The notes below the pieces were generated by a model, which had not been told where the DNA came from, ran no database searches, and saw nothing but the letters and a program-made list of their open reading frames with translations. A stretch of DNA of 51,901 bases from a virus. Positions 17,799 to 27,498 of this stretch are shown here, piece by piece. The translations under genes and the position numbers were made by a program. The stretch is taken from the IMG/VR virus record IMGVR_UViG_3300025127_000058, positions 1 to 51,901 of that record, one strand, 5' to 3'. Position 1 is the first letter of the stretch; each line of letters starts with the position of its first letter.

Positions 17799-18560
17799 TT
17801 AAACAGAACCGCTAGGATTATTATTATTATTATTATTGTTATTAGTGTTGCTTTGACCTGGTACTTTGGTTAAAGCATTGGCTATACCACCAATTGCACC
17901 TGTAATAGCAGAAGTACTATCTCTCTGCGCTTGAGCAACTGCAGCACGAGCATTATCAAGTTGAGCAGCAGTTCTATTAATTTGCTGCATCTCTCTTTGC
18001 TCTCTTTGGTTAAACATAAATTGTTCACCTTGAGCTCTTGCTTGTTGAACTCTCTGTGCTTCAGACATCTGTATACCTTCTATTCTTGCTTGCTCTGCTA
18101 TTCTTCTTTGCTCTAAACTTTCTTCTCCTTGAGCTCTAAGTTTTTCATTAGCAACTTCTTGTTGTTCTATACTAGCAGCAACTTCTTTTTTACTCTGTAA
18201 AGCAGCTTGAGCTAAAGCAGTAGCACCACCAGCACCACTACCAGTTTGCATTAATGTGTCTAATGTATTAGCTAAACTAATATCAGCTTGTTCTATTTTC
18301 ATCTCTGCAGCTTGTGTAGCAACTGAAAGATTATTGTAAGCATTAGTCATTTGAGCTGATCTATCTGTAGCCATACCAGAAATATCTTGTATACCTCTAT
18401 AAGGATCTATTATAGCTTGTCTATTTCTTTCTAAATTAGCTAGTTTTCTGGAAAGTCTTTTTGCTTCGCGTTGAGCCGCACGTTTAGCTCTACGCGCTGC
18501 ACCGCCTCCAAAAATACCTGTCACTACACTTGACGCTATTCCTAATGTTACTGGATCCAT
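17799..18560 (-). CDS. Alpha-helical internal virion protein (T7 gp14-like layout)
   Basis: 253 residues. A hydrophobic glycine-rich N-terminus (LGIASSVVTGIFGGGAA) is followed by a basic segment (RRAKRAAQREAKRLSRKL) and a long Gln/Ala/Glu-rich coiled coil (about 75-210). A second glycine-rich helix (ITGAIGGIANAL) and a run of nine asparagines precede the end NPSGSV. Membrane-active ends around a long helix match small ejected proteins of podoviruses that form the conduit through the cell envelope. No direct sequence family is claimed. Confidence 0.75.
   Translation of the reverse strand: MDPVTLGIASSVVTGIFGGGAARRAKRAAQREAKRLSRKLANLERNRQAIIDPYRGIQDISGMATDRSAQMTNAYNNLSVATQAAEMKIEQADISLANTLDTLMQTGSGAGGATALAQAALQSKKEVAASIEQQEVANEKLRAQGEESLEQRRIAEQARIEGIQMSEAQRVQQARAQGEQFMFNQREQREMQQINRTAAQLDNARAAVAQAQRDSTSAITGAIGGIANALTKVPGQSNTNNNNNNNNNPSGSV
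17817..17837 (-). repeat. Triplet microsatellite coding for polyasparagine
   Basis: Seven exact ATT units on the plus strand (AAT in the coding sense) lie near the 3' end of the internal virion gene, followed by near-copies, and encode an Asn run. Slippage would change the number of Asn without breaking the frame. Confidence 0.9.
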
Positions 18561-18561
18561 G

Positions 18562-20028
18562 TTATTTTGTTATAAATTCTGAGCTGACCGCGAATAAAGC
18601 TTTTGGCCCGCCGTTATTAGTTGTATTATCTGTTTTCATTGTTACTGTAGCAAAATATCCTTTAACACCCATTGTTTGATTACCCCAAAGAACTTCGCCA
18701 TACATAGGGTTTTGAGTATTGTTAGGAACTACAGCGTAATATTTATTTTGTTTTCTATAGAAACCTGCTCTATATTGTATATTATCTTCTGTATAAGCAC
18801 CTTCATCATAACTATATATTCTATTGTAGCTTACACCACTTGCTGCACCGGTAGATAATCTTACATCACCAGTTGATTGATCAAAGTTACTTAACCAGTT
18901 ACCAGGTGGTGTTACTGAAGCATCTTGCCCTGTGCTATCTGATTTAAAATCACTAACTTCCCAACCATTACTACCTTCATAATTAATTGTTTTAAATGTT
19001 TTTATAAAGTTTGGCTCAGGATTAAATACAAACTGTATTGATGATGGAGTTTTAGTTCCATAAAAACTGTTTCTATCTGTATTAGAATAATGTTTAAATA
19101 AGAAAGATGTTGTACCTGTTGCTTTTGTAGTATAATAATCACCTCTTACACTAAACGCATCGTCTGGTTGATAAGTATAAAAACTAATCCACCCAGCGTT
19201 TAACTCGTCCCATGTTAATGTTTTAAACGCGCCGTTTGCATATCTACCTGCTGGTTGTAAAGACAATACATAATTCTTATTATACACGTCATAAGATCCT
19301 AGTATAGCTCCACCTTCACCAATGGCAGATAATTGATCTCTAAAAAAGTCAGTCATACCAGCTTGAGATATTTCTTGTATACTAGTACCTTCCATTTTAA
19401 GAACAGCGTTTCTGTCTTTATCTACAAAATATTTAGTATAACCATATGTTGCAAATGATTCTGGATTAGTACCAATACCCCAGTTTCCAGGTATAGGAGT
19501 AATAGAACCTATAACTTGATTAACAGTTGTTAATGTTCCACCACCTTCAGCACTATATATAGCATCTTTATCTATTAAAGCTACATTACATTTTCTTTCT
19601 TGAAATACAGTTAAGTTTGTATCTTCTGCAAAAAGCTTTTGTATTGATCCACCAACTGGATCTACGCTTTTAGTAATTTCTTCTGCAACACTAAATTGAT
19701 TAGTGTTATTAATACCTGTTCTAGAGTTATAAATACCTGAATATATTAAAGAGTTACTTCTTCTCTGCTGAGCATCGTTTTCTTCTACAATATAAGCTTT
19801 AACACCTATATCAGTACTAGTATTATTGTAGCCACCTCGTATTCTAGACTCTTCAATACACCAATCATATGTAGGATTAGACACAACAGTATTTGCTTCC
19901 CAAGATGCTGATCTTGTTCCTTGATTATCAGCATAAGGTATTTGATCAGTAGCTCCAGCACCATCACTCGCATAAACTCTTTTTAAAACAAAGGAATTAA
20001 AGAAGTTAACATCTATTGTTATAGCCAT
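18562..20028 (-). CDS. Tail muzzle/nozzle protein, C-terminal part (beta-propeller-type)
   Basis: 488 residues. The segment RIRGGYNNTSTDIGVKAYIVEE, and then LTVFQERKCNVALIDKDAIYS, FATYGYTKYFVDKDRNAVL and the FFRDQLSAIGEGGAILGSYD stretch, match what I remember as the C-terminal propeller half of the long tail nozzle proteins of marine podoviruses, related in shape to T7 gp12. In those phages it is usually the continuation of the protein that starts like the one encoded at 20060-24661. Here it is its own gene with its own ATG, 31 bases downstream. Likely role: closing the distal tail tube and attaching fibres. Confidence 0.72.
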   Translation of the reverse strand: MAITIDVNFFNSFVLKRVYASDGAGATDQIPYADNQGTRSASWEANTVVSNPTYDWCIEESRIRGGYNNTSTDIGVKAYIVEENDAQQRRSNSLIYSGIYNSRTGINNTNQFSVAEEITKSVDPVGGSIQKLFAEDTNLTVFQERKCNVALIDKDAIYSAEGGGTLTTVNQVIGSITPIPGNWGIGTNPESFATYGYTKYFVDKDRNAVLKMEGTSIQEISQAGMTDFFRDQLSAIGEGGAILGSYDVYNKNYVLSLQPAGRYANGAFKTLTWDELNAGWISFYTYQPDDAFSVRGDYYTTKATGTTSFLFKHYSNTDRNSFYGTKTPSSIQFVFNPEPNFIKTFKTINYEGSNGWEVSDFKSDSTGQDASVTPPGNWLSNFDQSTGDVRLSTGAASGVSYNRIYSYDEGAYTEDNIQYRAGFYRKQNKYYAVVPNNTQNPMYGEVLWGNQTMGVKGYFATVTMKTDNTTNNGGPKALFAVSSEFITK

Positions 20029-20059
20029 TTAATATATTATTACTTGTTTTTTTAATAAA

Positions 20060-23000
20060 TTACTCTTTACAAGGACCAGCAGTTGTTATGCCATACGCGC
20101 CATCTTGAAACTCTACTTCAAATTTAGCATGAGAAGATTGATCACCACCTAATCCATTTGTTAAAACTCTGTACTCTCCTAGTTGATCAAATTTATAATT
20201 TTTGCTTACATTACCAGCAGCGGCAGTACTTTTTGTTAATTGAACAGTTGTGGTAGAAGCGGTCCAACTGTCTAACCCAGCTCCTGATAAACTATTAATA
20301 GAAGACCATGATTGACCACTGTTTGCTCTATATTGTATGCTAAATAAAACAGTAATATCACCAGAAGCAGTTGTAGTGTTAAATAATTTAGGAGTTAATT
20401 TTATTGTTCCTTGAAATAACTTAGCAGTAGCACCTGTTGCACAAGCTGCACTACCTTGACCACTATTAGCATATAATTTTTTAATATTAAATAAACTACT
20501 AGCTGGACTTCCAAAAGGACTTCCTGATGCATCTGCTTGATAATTATCAGCTACATCAGCCCATATATATTCTCCACTAGCACCAGTACCTGCAATATCA
20601 TAGTTTACACCTCCAATTTGTCCGCTACCAATTGCTTTAGGAGCAAAAGCTGTACCCGCTTTCCATGTTATAGTTCTGGTTGTTACTTCTCTACCAGGTA
20701 GAGCATTATTAGCGTCTGCTAAGCTTATAACTAAACCATAATCAGTTTCGTTTATCATAGTTATATTACTTGTAACTAAACCTGAACTGCTAATGCTAAA
20801 ATCACTAGTTGAACCAGGAGTACCAGGTGAAAGACTTCCAATGCTCCAAACCAACTCTTCACTTCTATTTGCAGGTACATTTACAGGACTACCATTAGTA
20901 CCATACAATTGTATTATATTTGTGTCGTTAACAGCTGGGTTAGGACTAATCTGATAAGCTGGACCTGCTTGTATCACATTATTAGGATCAGTTACATCAG
21001 CAGCATCATACATTACAGGAGCAACATTTGTTAAAGATAATGTAAACACATCGCTTAATGTGTCTACGCCTGTAGAACCAGTTGTCGTTATTTGAAAACT
21101 AAAAATATAAACATCTTTTGAAGGATTAGCATTTGAATCTTCACTATAATAAAAAGTACTAGCAGTTCTTATTTGATATTCATTATTAGTTTTTTGTACT
21201 ATTGTAAATAAGCCTGGTAAATTGTTTTGATTTAAATCATTTTGTCTATATACTTTGGAAATACTAGGAGCAACTGTTACATTTGCGTAAGGTATATCAG
21301 CACCTGATCCATCTACAAATTTAAACGCTACACCAACATCTGTTCCGCTAGAAGTACTTTCAGGAAAAGTTCCTGAACTAGCATTTATTCTAACAGCTCC
21401 ATTGTAATTAGTGTTGATCATACCATTTAATATTTCCAACTTACCAGTCATAGCTGTTTCATAATATAAATCTAATACAGAAAATACAGGTTTAGTTTCT
21501 GCTACAGATAATATTGGCTCCATGTTTCTTCTATTTTGAAGTGGAGTACCATTTGAGTTCCAATTAGTATCATGCGGTATAGGATAGTTGGTGCCTGAAG
21601 GAGCTCCTTCTCCTTTTCCACAAACAATAGCTCCAATAGGGTTACCATGATTACCAACTTGACCAACTTTTATTATAAAAGGATTTTGTTCTGAACCATA
21701 AAATGATTGAACATCACCAACATCTCCATAAGGTATTCTACCAGCGTTTATATTAGCTGTGGCTTTATCATTAGATCCATCTGGATGGTATTGAGTTATT
21801 CCTCCATAATCCCCTTTGTTTCCAGTAGCACCTATTATTATACCGTTAAAAGTATAAGATGTTCTAAATTCTGCAAAAGGTATAGCCGCTAATTCTGTTT
21901 CTTTAGCTGTACCTATATTTAAAACGTTTTGTTCTAGTTTACCTGGATAATATTGTAAGTTTCTAACCTGCTCATCTTTAGTGGCATCAGGATTGTTTAC
22001 TCTTATATATAGTATTTCATCACTATTATATTCTCTATCAGTTGGACCAACTTCGTTTAAGTTTCTAGGTATTTTATTTATATTATCACTTAACAATGTA
22101 GAGAAAAATATCTTATTTCTTTGTGTTTCAATAGGTGAAAAAGAACCAGCATTTATTGTAGGCGAACCGTTCCATACTTGATTTTGTATAGGTAATCCAT
22201 TAACGAAGCCAGGTAAATAAACATTATAATATTCTTGCTCTTGTTGTTTAACTACAACTTTATAGCTATAAAAACCAAGTGGATTAGCTATGCCTGTGTT
22301 TACTGTAAATGTTCCAGCTCCACCACCGCCAACAACTATTAATTCTTGATCTTGAGTGTAACCGCTACCACTTTCAATAATAGCTAAACCTGTTATTGCT
22401 CCACTATTAACACTTGTTACTCTAACTGTACAACCTGAACCAGCCGCGCCACCTTGCGTAGAAGTAGCATATGTTTTATTAGCTTCATAATCAGCATCAC
22501 CATCTGTTATAGCTTTTACACTAGCTACATGACCATCTTCTTTATATATACCAGGTTGACCTGCTTGAAAGTTTATATCTTCTGCTATAGCATTGTCTAT
22601 AGTTAAAGTTAAATTTTGTCCTAACCAATCTATTACAGGAGCTGTTGTAGCTTCACTAGAGCTTCTATATGGAACATAAACACTAGAACCTCTTTGACTA
22701 TTATCACTATCAAAAGAAGATAATACAACATCTGATTGTCTACCATAGTAATCTGCTAATACAAAACCAACTTGATAAGTTCTGTTTGACTTAACGGTTT
22801 GATGAGGATATATTGCTGAAAAATTAGAAGACTCTAAATCAGAATTTGTAAATCCTACACTATAATCTATAGCGCCTGGAGGAGTCATTTTTTCTACAAA
22901 ATTACCATATATAACTCTATTACTAGAAACTTCTTGGGCTAATGCTCTAATTGGAACTTTATCGTAAACTCTAGTTGTTTGATTCTGTGGTAATGTTTTA

Positions 23001-24661
23001 TATGGTTTATTTGATTTATAATTATAGTTGTAATATTGTTGTGTAATGAATCCGTTTATATCATCATCGTATTGTATTGATTCTAAAGTTAAACCAGCAG
23101 TAGTTAAATCAATAGTATCTAAAACTTTTACAGCTAATGCATCAGACTCTTTATATAATACTTCAATTTTTTGAATTTTATATTTACTTATTAAATTATT
23201 TATTGTATCAGGAACAGGTATTTTTACATCTACAGAATCCATATCGTTTTCAAACCACTCTACAATAGTACTTGTATATGCGTCTGTTTCGTCTTGATAA
23301 TAATTATTTATATCATTTACTTTAGTATCAATTTGTCCTAATCCAAATTGTCCTTGTTGTTTTGGAACAAACATTATATTACTAAAAGGTGCCATTAGTG
23401 AGTATTCGTTATCATCAAACTTAAATCTATAACTAAATCTTACAAATTTATCTTCTAATAATTTTGAATCACCTAAAAAATTAGGATCGTAATTTTCATT
23501 ATTACCAATTACTATTTGATTAGTATTAACAATACCGGCTAAATTACCTCCAGCTGTCATATCTTTATCAAATGTTATTGTCCATCTACCACTATCAGTA
23601 GTACTAACACTGTCTATTGCAACGTTAGCTATTCTTAATGGATAACGATAAGCAGCGTTTGCATGATTTAAATTAGGTATTGAATCTGGAACTGTTAAAT
23701 TTGTTACAATATCACCAACTCTAGGAACACCACCTAAAGAAGCATTAGCAGTGATTCTAACTACAGTATTACCTCCAAAACTTGCATCATCTACAGTTTG
23801 TATAGAATAATTAGAAACATATTGATCGCTATTGTTTTCCATTGTAGTTCTTATAAATGCAACTTTTTTGCCACCTGCTATTGCGCCAGGTGTAATAGCT
23901 GGATTTACTCTAAACAAAGTATTAGTTCCTGGGTTTACAACTTCTACGACTCTTACAGGAGGTAAAGTATTAGTTATTAAAGAATTACTAATATCTGTTT
24001 GATCTGCATCTGTAACAATATCACCAACTTTAATATTCGCGTTACCAGAAGTTAAAGCTATTTGAGTAGTAGTGTTATTAGAACCAGATGTAGTTCCTAT
24101 TATTTTATGTATTGGAACAACAGGTAAACATGGATAGTATTTTGCTACAGATATTTGTAGTTCTTCTGTGTATGCCGTAGGATTATTTCTTGCAGTAGTT
24201 ACATTTATTTTTCTTGGTTGATTTAAATTATCAGTCCAAAAAAGTAAATCTTCTAATAAATTAACACCGTATATAGGAAATTTTTTATTTAAATTTAACC
24301 AATAACCTGAAACTAAAGTAACAGGGTTTCCAGGTGCACTTAAATTAAATTCTATTATTCTCATTCTTTCTGATGATGTAGCTCTAACACTAGCATCTTC
24401 ATTAGAAAAAGTTGTAGCAAATAAATAAACTCTATTATTAGTTTCATCTACAAAATGACCAATAACACTTTCTTGATGAGTGCTAGATATAGTACCAACA
24501 TTTGTATTACCTAATATATTTTCAAACTCACCAACAGTACTACCTTCAGATCTACTAATCAATAAGTTGATAGCTTCTCTATATTCACCTTGTGGTAAAA
24601 TACGAGAGTCAAGATCTTGATTCATTCTACCTTTTAAAAAGGTATTTTTTATTTCTGGCAT
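20060..24661 (-). CDS. Tail muzzle/nozzle (stabilization-type) protein, N-terminal part
   Basis: 1533 residues. The start MPEIKNTFLKGRMNQDLDSR and the following LLPQGEYREAIN-like stretch is the hallmark N-terminus of nozzle proteins in crAss-like and marine podoviruses. Blade-like repeats follow (HFVDETNNRVYLFATTF, YGVNLLEDLLFWTDN, NQPRKINVT). The middle carries large insertions, and after about residue 1080 there is PVFSVLDLYYETAMTGK and then immunoglobulin/cadherin-like stretches rich in Ser, Thr, Gly and Asn. It forms the distal tail end below the connector rings encoded just upstream. The expected final propeller half lies in the next gene, 18562-20028. Confidence 0.82.
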   Translation of the reverse strand: MPEIKNTFLKGRMNQDLDSRILPQGEYREAINLLISRSEGSTVGEFENILGNTNVGTISSTHQESVIGHFVDETNNRVYLFATTFSNEDASVRATSSERMRIIEFNLSAPGNPVTLVSGYWLNLNKKFPIYGVNLLEDLLFWTDNLNQPRKINVTTARNNPTAYTEELQISVAKYYPCLPVVPIHKIIGTTSGSNNTTTQIALTSGNANIKVGDIVTDADQTDISNSLITNTLPPVRVVEVVNPGTNTLFRVNPAITPGAIAGGKKVAFIRTTMENNSDQYVSNYSIQTVDDASFGGNTVVRITANASLGGVPRVGDIVTNLTVPDSIPNLNHANAAYRYPLRIANVAIDSVSTTDSGRWTITFDKDMTAGGNLAGIVNTNQIVIGNNENYDPNFLGDSKLLEDKFVRFSYRFKFDDNEYSLMAPFSNIMFVPKQQGQFGLGQIDTKVNDINNYYQDETDAYTSTIVEWFENDMDSVDVKIPVPDTINNLISKYKIQKIEVLYKESDALAVKVLDTIDLTTAGLTLESIQYDDDINGFITQQYYNYNYKSNKPYKTLPQNQTTRVYDKVPIRALAQEVSSNRVIYGNFVEKMTPPGAIDYSVGFTNSDLESSNFSAIYPHQTVKSNRTYQVGFVLADYYGRQSDVVLSSFDSDNSQRGSSVYVPYRSSSEATTAPVIDWLGQNLTLTIDNAIAEDINFQAGQPGIYKEDGHVASVKAITDGDADYEANKTYATSTQGGAAGSGCTVRVTSVNSGAITGLAIIESGSGYTQDQELIVVGGGGAGTFTVNTGIANPLGFYSYKVVVKQQEQEYYNVYLPGFVNGLPIQNQVWNGSPTINAGSFSPIETQRNKIFFSTLLSDNINKIPRNLNEVGPTDREYNSDEILYIRVNNPDATKDEQVRNLQYYPGKLEQNVLNIGTAKETELAAIPFAEFRTSYTFNGIIIGATGNKGDYGGITQYHPDGSNDKATANINAGRIPYGDVGDVQSFYGSEQNPFIIKVGQVGNHGNPIGAIVCGKGEGAPSGTNYPIPHDTNWNSNGTPLQNRRNMEPILSVAETKPVFSVLDLYYETAMTGKLEILNGMINTNYNGAVRINASSGTFPESTSSGTDVGVAFKFVDGSGADIPYANVTVAPSISKVYRQNDLNQNNLPGLFTIVQKTNNEYQIRTASTFYYSEDSNANPSKDVYIFSFQITTTGSTGVDTLSDVFTLSLTNVAPVMYDAADVTDPNNVIQAGPAYQISPNPAVNDTNIIQLYGTNGSPVNVPANRSEELVWSIGSLSPGTPGSTSDFSISSSGLVTSNITMINETDYGLVISLADANNALPGREVTTRTITWKAGTAFAPKAIGSGQIGGVNYDIAGTGASGEYIWADVADNYQADASGSPFGSPASSLFNIKKLYANSGQGSAACATGATAKLFQGTIKLTPKLFNTTTASGDITVLFSIQYRANSGQSWSSINSLSGAGLDSWTASTTTVQLTKSTAAAGNVSKNYKFDQLGEYRVLTNGLGGDQSSHAKFEVEFQDGAYGITTAGPCKE

Positions 24662-24664
24662 ATT

Positions 24665-25888
24665 TTAGTGTTTAATCCATTTAGATTTATTACGCATTAC
24701 TTGTACTATTTCATCTAACTTAATATTAGATAATCTTATTTTTGCATTACGTAATGCTGCATATCTTTGTCTTTTATATTGTGGTGCTATTGCTGCAGTA
24801 TCTCTTCTAGTTGACATTATGCTATATAGCAAATGTTGATACATTGCCTCTTCTGCTAATTTAGGAACTTTAGTATCTAAGTCATAAGCTAAACCATCTG
24901 ATATGTATTCTAATAATATTAACTTACTTTTTAAATCACTAGAAAAATTAAATGTACCTCTTTTTTCGTCAATATTAAACCAACCGTTAATTTGCATGTT
25001 AACAGGTTCGCCACCATATCTTTGCCCATAATAAAAATAAGGACCAGCAGCTTCACCATAAAAATCATACATCCAAAGCAAAGCGTTATTACTATCTGTA
25101 GGATAAAAACCAGTTATATTATTAGGGTTAGACTGCTGCCATCTTCTATTAATTTCTGATTGTCCTTCAATATTATCACTAAAATTATCTTGAATTATTT
25201 GACCATCTTTTGCTTGTATAGGTGATTCCCATGGACTACTAGTTAACTGTGTAGGATAAATAGTATGTTTAACACCGTTTTTATCTGCCCAAGATAATTT
25301 AACATAATTAACATAATCTTGCGGTATTGTTAATGAAAGGCTATCTGGTATTGTTAATTCTTGAGATTTTATACTTTTTAATGTATCATAACTAAATTCT
25401 TGTAAACCACGTTTAGCATGAAAAATTACATCAGTTCTATTAACTCTTGGTATTAATTTATCTTGACCAACATAACCTACAATAAAATTATTTACTATAT
25501 CGTTTAATTTTATATACTCATAACCACCGTAATTATTTTGTACTGCACCTTCTTTTAATTGTACTTTTACATAAGTACCTATTGCTTGTCCTGCTCCTAA
25601 TGTTATTCTACTAGTAACTTTAGAACCATCTTGAATATAAGTAAGAGTATAAGCAGTAACAAATTCTGTCCATTGATCAATACCTGTTGGACTAGTGTAT
25701 ATTTGAAAATTATTTTGAGTATAATCAGGATCAGCTGGCGCATAACTCGTTGCACTACCTAAAACTAATTTTGTATTAAAAGTAAAATTATATACAGTAG
25801 TCGCTGCTACTGAAGTATAAATTATCTGCGCGCCGGCGTAATATTGTAAATTATTTTCACGGATTAATCCGCCATCTGGTTTAGGCAT
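24665..25888 (-). CDS. Connector/tail ring protein (crAss-like ring type)
   Basis: 407 residues. The N-terminal 150 residues are beta-rich (fibre-dock or Ig-like), then comes a segment typical of head-to-tail adaptor proteins: DVIFHAKRGLQEFSYDTLKS, a beta region around DYVNYVKLSWADKNG, and a helical C-terminus (LAEEAMYQHLLYSIMSTRR and IAPQYKRQRYAALRNAKIRL). It is coupled (3 bases) to the muzzle gene. Position between the second ring gene and the muzzle supports a tail ring. The exact ring number cannot be assigned without structure prediction. Confidence 0.75.
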   Translation of the reverse strand: MPKPDGGLIRENNLQYYAGAQIIYTSVAATTVYNFTFNTKLVLGSATSYAPADPDYTQNNFQIYTSPTGIDQWTEFVTAYTLTYIQDGSKVTSRITLGAGQAIGTYVKVQLKEGAVQNNYGGYEYIKLNDIVNNFIVGYVGQDKLIPRVNRTDVIFHAKRGLQEFSYDTLKSIKSQELTIPDSLSLTIPQDYVNYVKLSWADKNGVKHTIYPTQLTSSPWESPIQAKDGQIIQDNFSDNIEGQSEINRRWQQSNPNNITGFYPTDSNNALLWMYDFYGEAAGPYFYYGQRYGGEPVNMQINGWFNIDEKRGTFNFSSDLKSKLILLEYISDGLAYDLDTKVPKLAEEAMYQHLLYSIMSTRRDTAAIAPQYKRQRYAALRNAKIRLSNIKLDEIVQVMRNKSKWIKH

Positions 25889-25891
25889 GTC

Positions 25892-26620
25892 TTATTGTTT
25901 TGCGTTTTGTTGTTCTGCTGCTATTTCTTGAGAAGCTACTTGTATTATCGTAGGATCATTTATTATAACTCCAGCATAAGCTAATATTCTAGTTACAATA
26001 TTACTCTGTTCCGATGCTGCTAATTCAAAATTAATAGATGTACCAGCTGCATACTCATATTGACCTAAGTTACCTACACCATAACTCCATATAGGTGGTT
26101 CTGGTTTTTTAACATAAGAAAATGTTATATCTGCAGGTGCAATTATACTTGTTGGATATATATAAAACTTATCGTTCTCATATAAAAATATAGGAAAATC
26201 TGTTGTTGGTTGAGTTAACGGGGAAAGTAATACTTGTGTTATCTCATTTCGTTGCGCGTATTGATTTAATTGTGCGCTTTTATAAAATACTGAACCTACT
26301 CTATAAATAGTATCAGTAACTACGTTACCATTATAGGTAGTAGTACCTGGCGCTGGTGTAAAAGGATTTGCACCTGTAGCTGTTCCAGTTCTTTGAAAAT
26401 ATTGTAACTTTTGTTCTAAGTTTTCTATTCTATTAGCGTATTCAGTATCGTTTTGTGGCACTCTATACTGTTGATTTAAGTCTTCAAAATAACTTTCAAA
26501 TATATTTAACTGTGCCTGATCTGCAACTTTATTAAATTCATCAGGTGTCATATATCCTCTTTGCTGTTGGTTAAGTATTAATAAGACTGTTTTATATACA
26601 GTATTTACGTTTATTGCCAT
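25892..26620 (-). CDS. Connector/ring protein, small
   Basis: 242 residues. MAINVNTVYKTVLLILNQQQ, RGYMTPDEFNKVADQAQLNIF and the following IENLEQKLQYF match the helical start I associate with a ring protein of crAss-like and marine Bacteroidetes podoviruses; DNDKFYIYPTSI-like beta strands and a PEPPIW loop follow. It would stack under the portal. First gene after the 26638-26657 terminator, so its transcription depends on read-through or an unseen promoter. Confidence 0.75.
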   Translation of the reverse strand: MAINVNTVYKTVLLILNQQQRGYMTPDEFNKVADQAQLNIFESYFEDLNQQYRVPQNDTEYANRIENLEQKLQYFQRTGTATGANPFTPAPGTTTYNGNVVTDTIYRVGSVFYKSAQLNQYAQRNEITQVLLSPLTQPTTDFPIFLYENDKFYIYPTSIIAPADITFSYVKKPEPPIWSYGVGNLGQYEYAAGTSINFELAASEQSNIVTRILAYAGVIINDPTIIQVASQEIAAEQQNAKQ

Positions 26621-26637
26621 TATAATATTTTTATAAA

Positions 26638-26657
26638 AAGGCGGGCGAACCCGCCTT
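26638..26657 (-). terminator. Rho-independent terminator with UUCG tetraloop
   Basis: Perfect 8-bp stem AAGGCGGG/CCCGCCTT around CGAA (UUCG in the minus-strand RNA), followed on the minus strand by a T-rich run (TTTTTAT). Lies between the conserved unknown at 26664-27434 and the ring gene, so it should end or damp transcription after the capsid operon. Confidence 0.88.
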
Positions 26658-26663
26658 AATTAT

Positions 26664-27434
26664 TTATTTAAGCTTTTTAGTAAGAGCTTTATACATCTCT
26701 ACACCTTCATCTGTTTTAAACCATGCAGCTAATGCTGAATAAGGGTTTTCATCAAAAGGCACACTAAATAACTTTCTTTTAGTTTTACCTAAGCTAAAGC
26801 TTCTTTGGTCTTGTGATAAATGTATAAGACCTGCTTCAACTGCTTTAATACCAAAGTTTCTAAGTTGAACATTTTCGTCTTTTGCTAATTCAATAAACAA
26901 TTGTGGTTGTTCTTTAGCAAATAAAAGTAAATCTCTTTTAAGTTCTTTAGAACTCATTTTATCAACTCTAGAACCTACTTCTGTTCTTAACACTGCTTCT
27001 GCTTGTTCAATATCCATATCTCTAGCCATTAGTAAAGCTTCTATTTCCCACTCAATGGTATCAGTTTCTATAATAGCATCTTCTTGTGGTTTTAATTCTG
27101 TATATCTCTTGTTTAAATCAGGGTGATATATAGAAAGTAACTTTTGCAAAGCTTGCTCTTGTTTAGGAACAACTAGTGATCCATCTCTAAAAACAATATG
27201 TTTTAAAGTTACTTCACCTTTTTGCTCGTCTACAAATGGAGAGTTTTGGTTTGTAGCATATCTCAATGCTCTTTGAGTATTTGTTGTTGTATCAAAATAT
27301 AACAGAGGATATTTTTCTGTATGTCTTGATTTTATTGTATATGTTAAAGGATTTTTATCACCTCTAATCATATACGTTCTATCTTTTATTTCCCACCCTT
27401 TTTCTGCAGGGTGTACTTTGTTTTCTTTTGACAT
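26664..27434 (-). CDS. Conserved phage protein of unknown function, bracketed by two terminators
   Basis: 256 residues. It starts MSKENKVHPAEKGWEIKDR. RALRYATNQNSPFVDEQKG near 55-73 contains an internal NSPF. The remainder is helical with KMSSKELKRDLLLFAKEQP, VQLRNFGIKAVEAGLIHLSQ and a terminal PYSALAAWFKTDEGVEMYK. I remember very similar sequences from marine myoviruses and podoviruses but no assigned role. Being directly after the capsid gene suggests a head-related function. UUCG-loop terminators lie on both sides, 25 bases before its start and 6 bases after its stop. Confidence 0.8.
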   Translation of the reverse strand: MSKENKVHPAEKGWEIKDRTYMIRGDKNPLTYTIKSRHTEKYPLLYFDTTTNTQRALRYATNQNSPFVDEQKGEVTLKHIVFRDGSLVVPKQEQALQKLLSIYHPDLNKRYTELKPQEDAIIETDTIEWEIEALLMARDMDIEQAEAVLRTEVGSRVDKMSSKELKRDLLLFAKEQPQLFIELAKDENVQLRNFGIKAVEAGLIHLSQDQRSFSLGKTKRKLFSVPFDENPYSALAAWFKTDEGVEMYKALTKKLK

Positions 27435-27458
27435 GATATAATATAATTAAATAGTTAA

Positions 27459-27489
27459 AAGGTATTGGGCGCCGAAGCGCCCTAACCTT
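27459..27489 (-). terminator. Rho-independent terminator after the major capsid gene, UUCG tetraloop
   Basis: Inner stem GGGCGC/GCGCCC with CGAA loop (UUCG in the minus-strand RNA) and outer stem AAGGT/ACCTT separated by a small internal loop. The minus strand continues TTTTAAC. It lies 10 bases past the capsid gene's stop. Confidence 0.88.
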
Positions 27490-27498
27490 ATATAAAAA

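Noticed and set aside
17817-17837. Phase-variation switch by the ATT microsatellite
   Set aside because: The unit is a triplet in frame, so slippage only changes the Asn count.
18562-20060. Programmed frameshift joining the two muzzle halves
   Set aside because: The upstream frame ends with a normal stop, the downstream one has its own ATG after 31 bases, and no slippery site is apparent.
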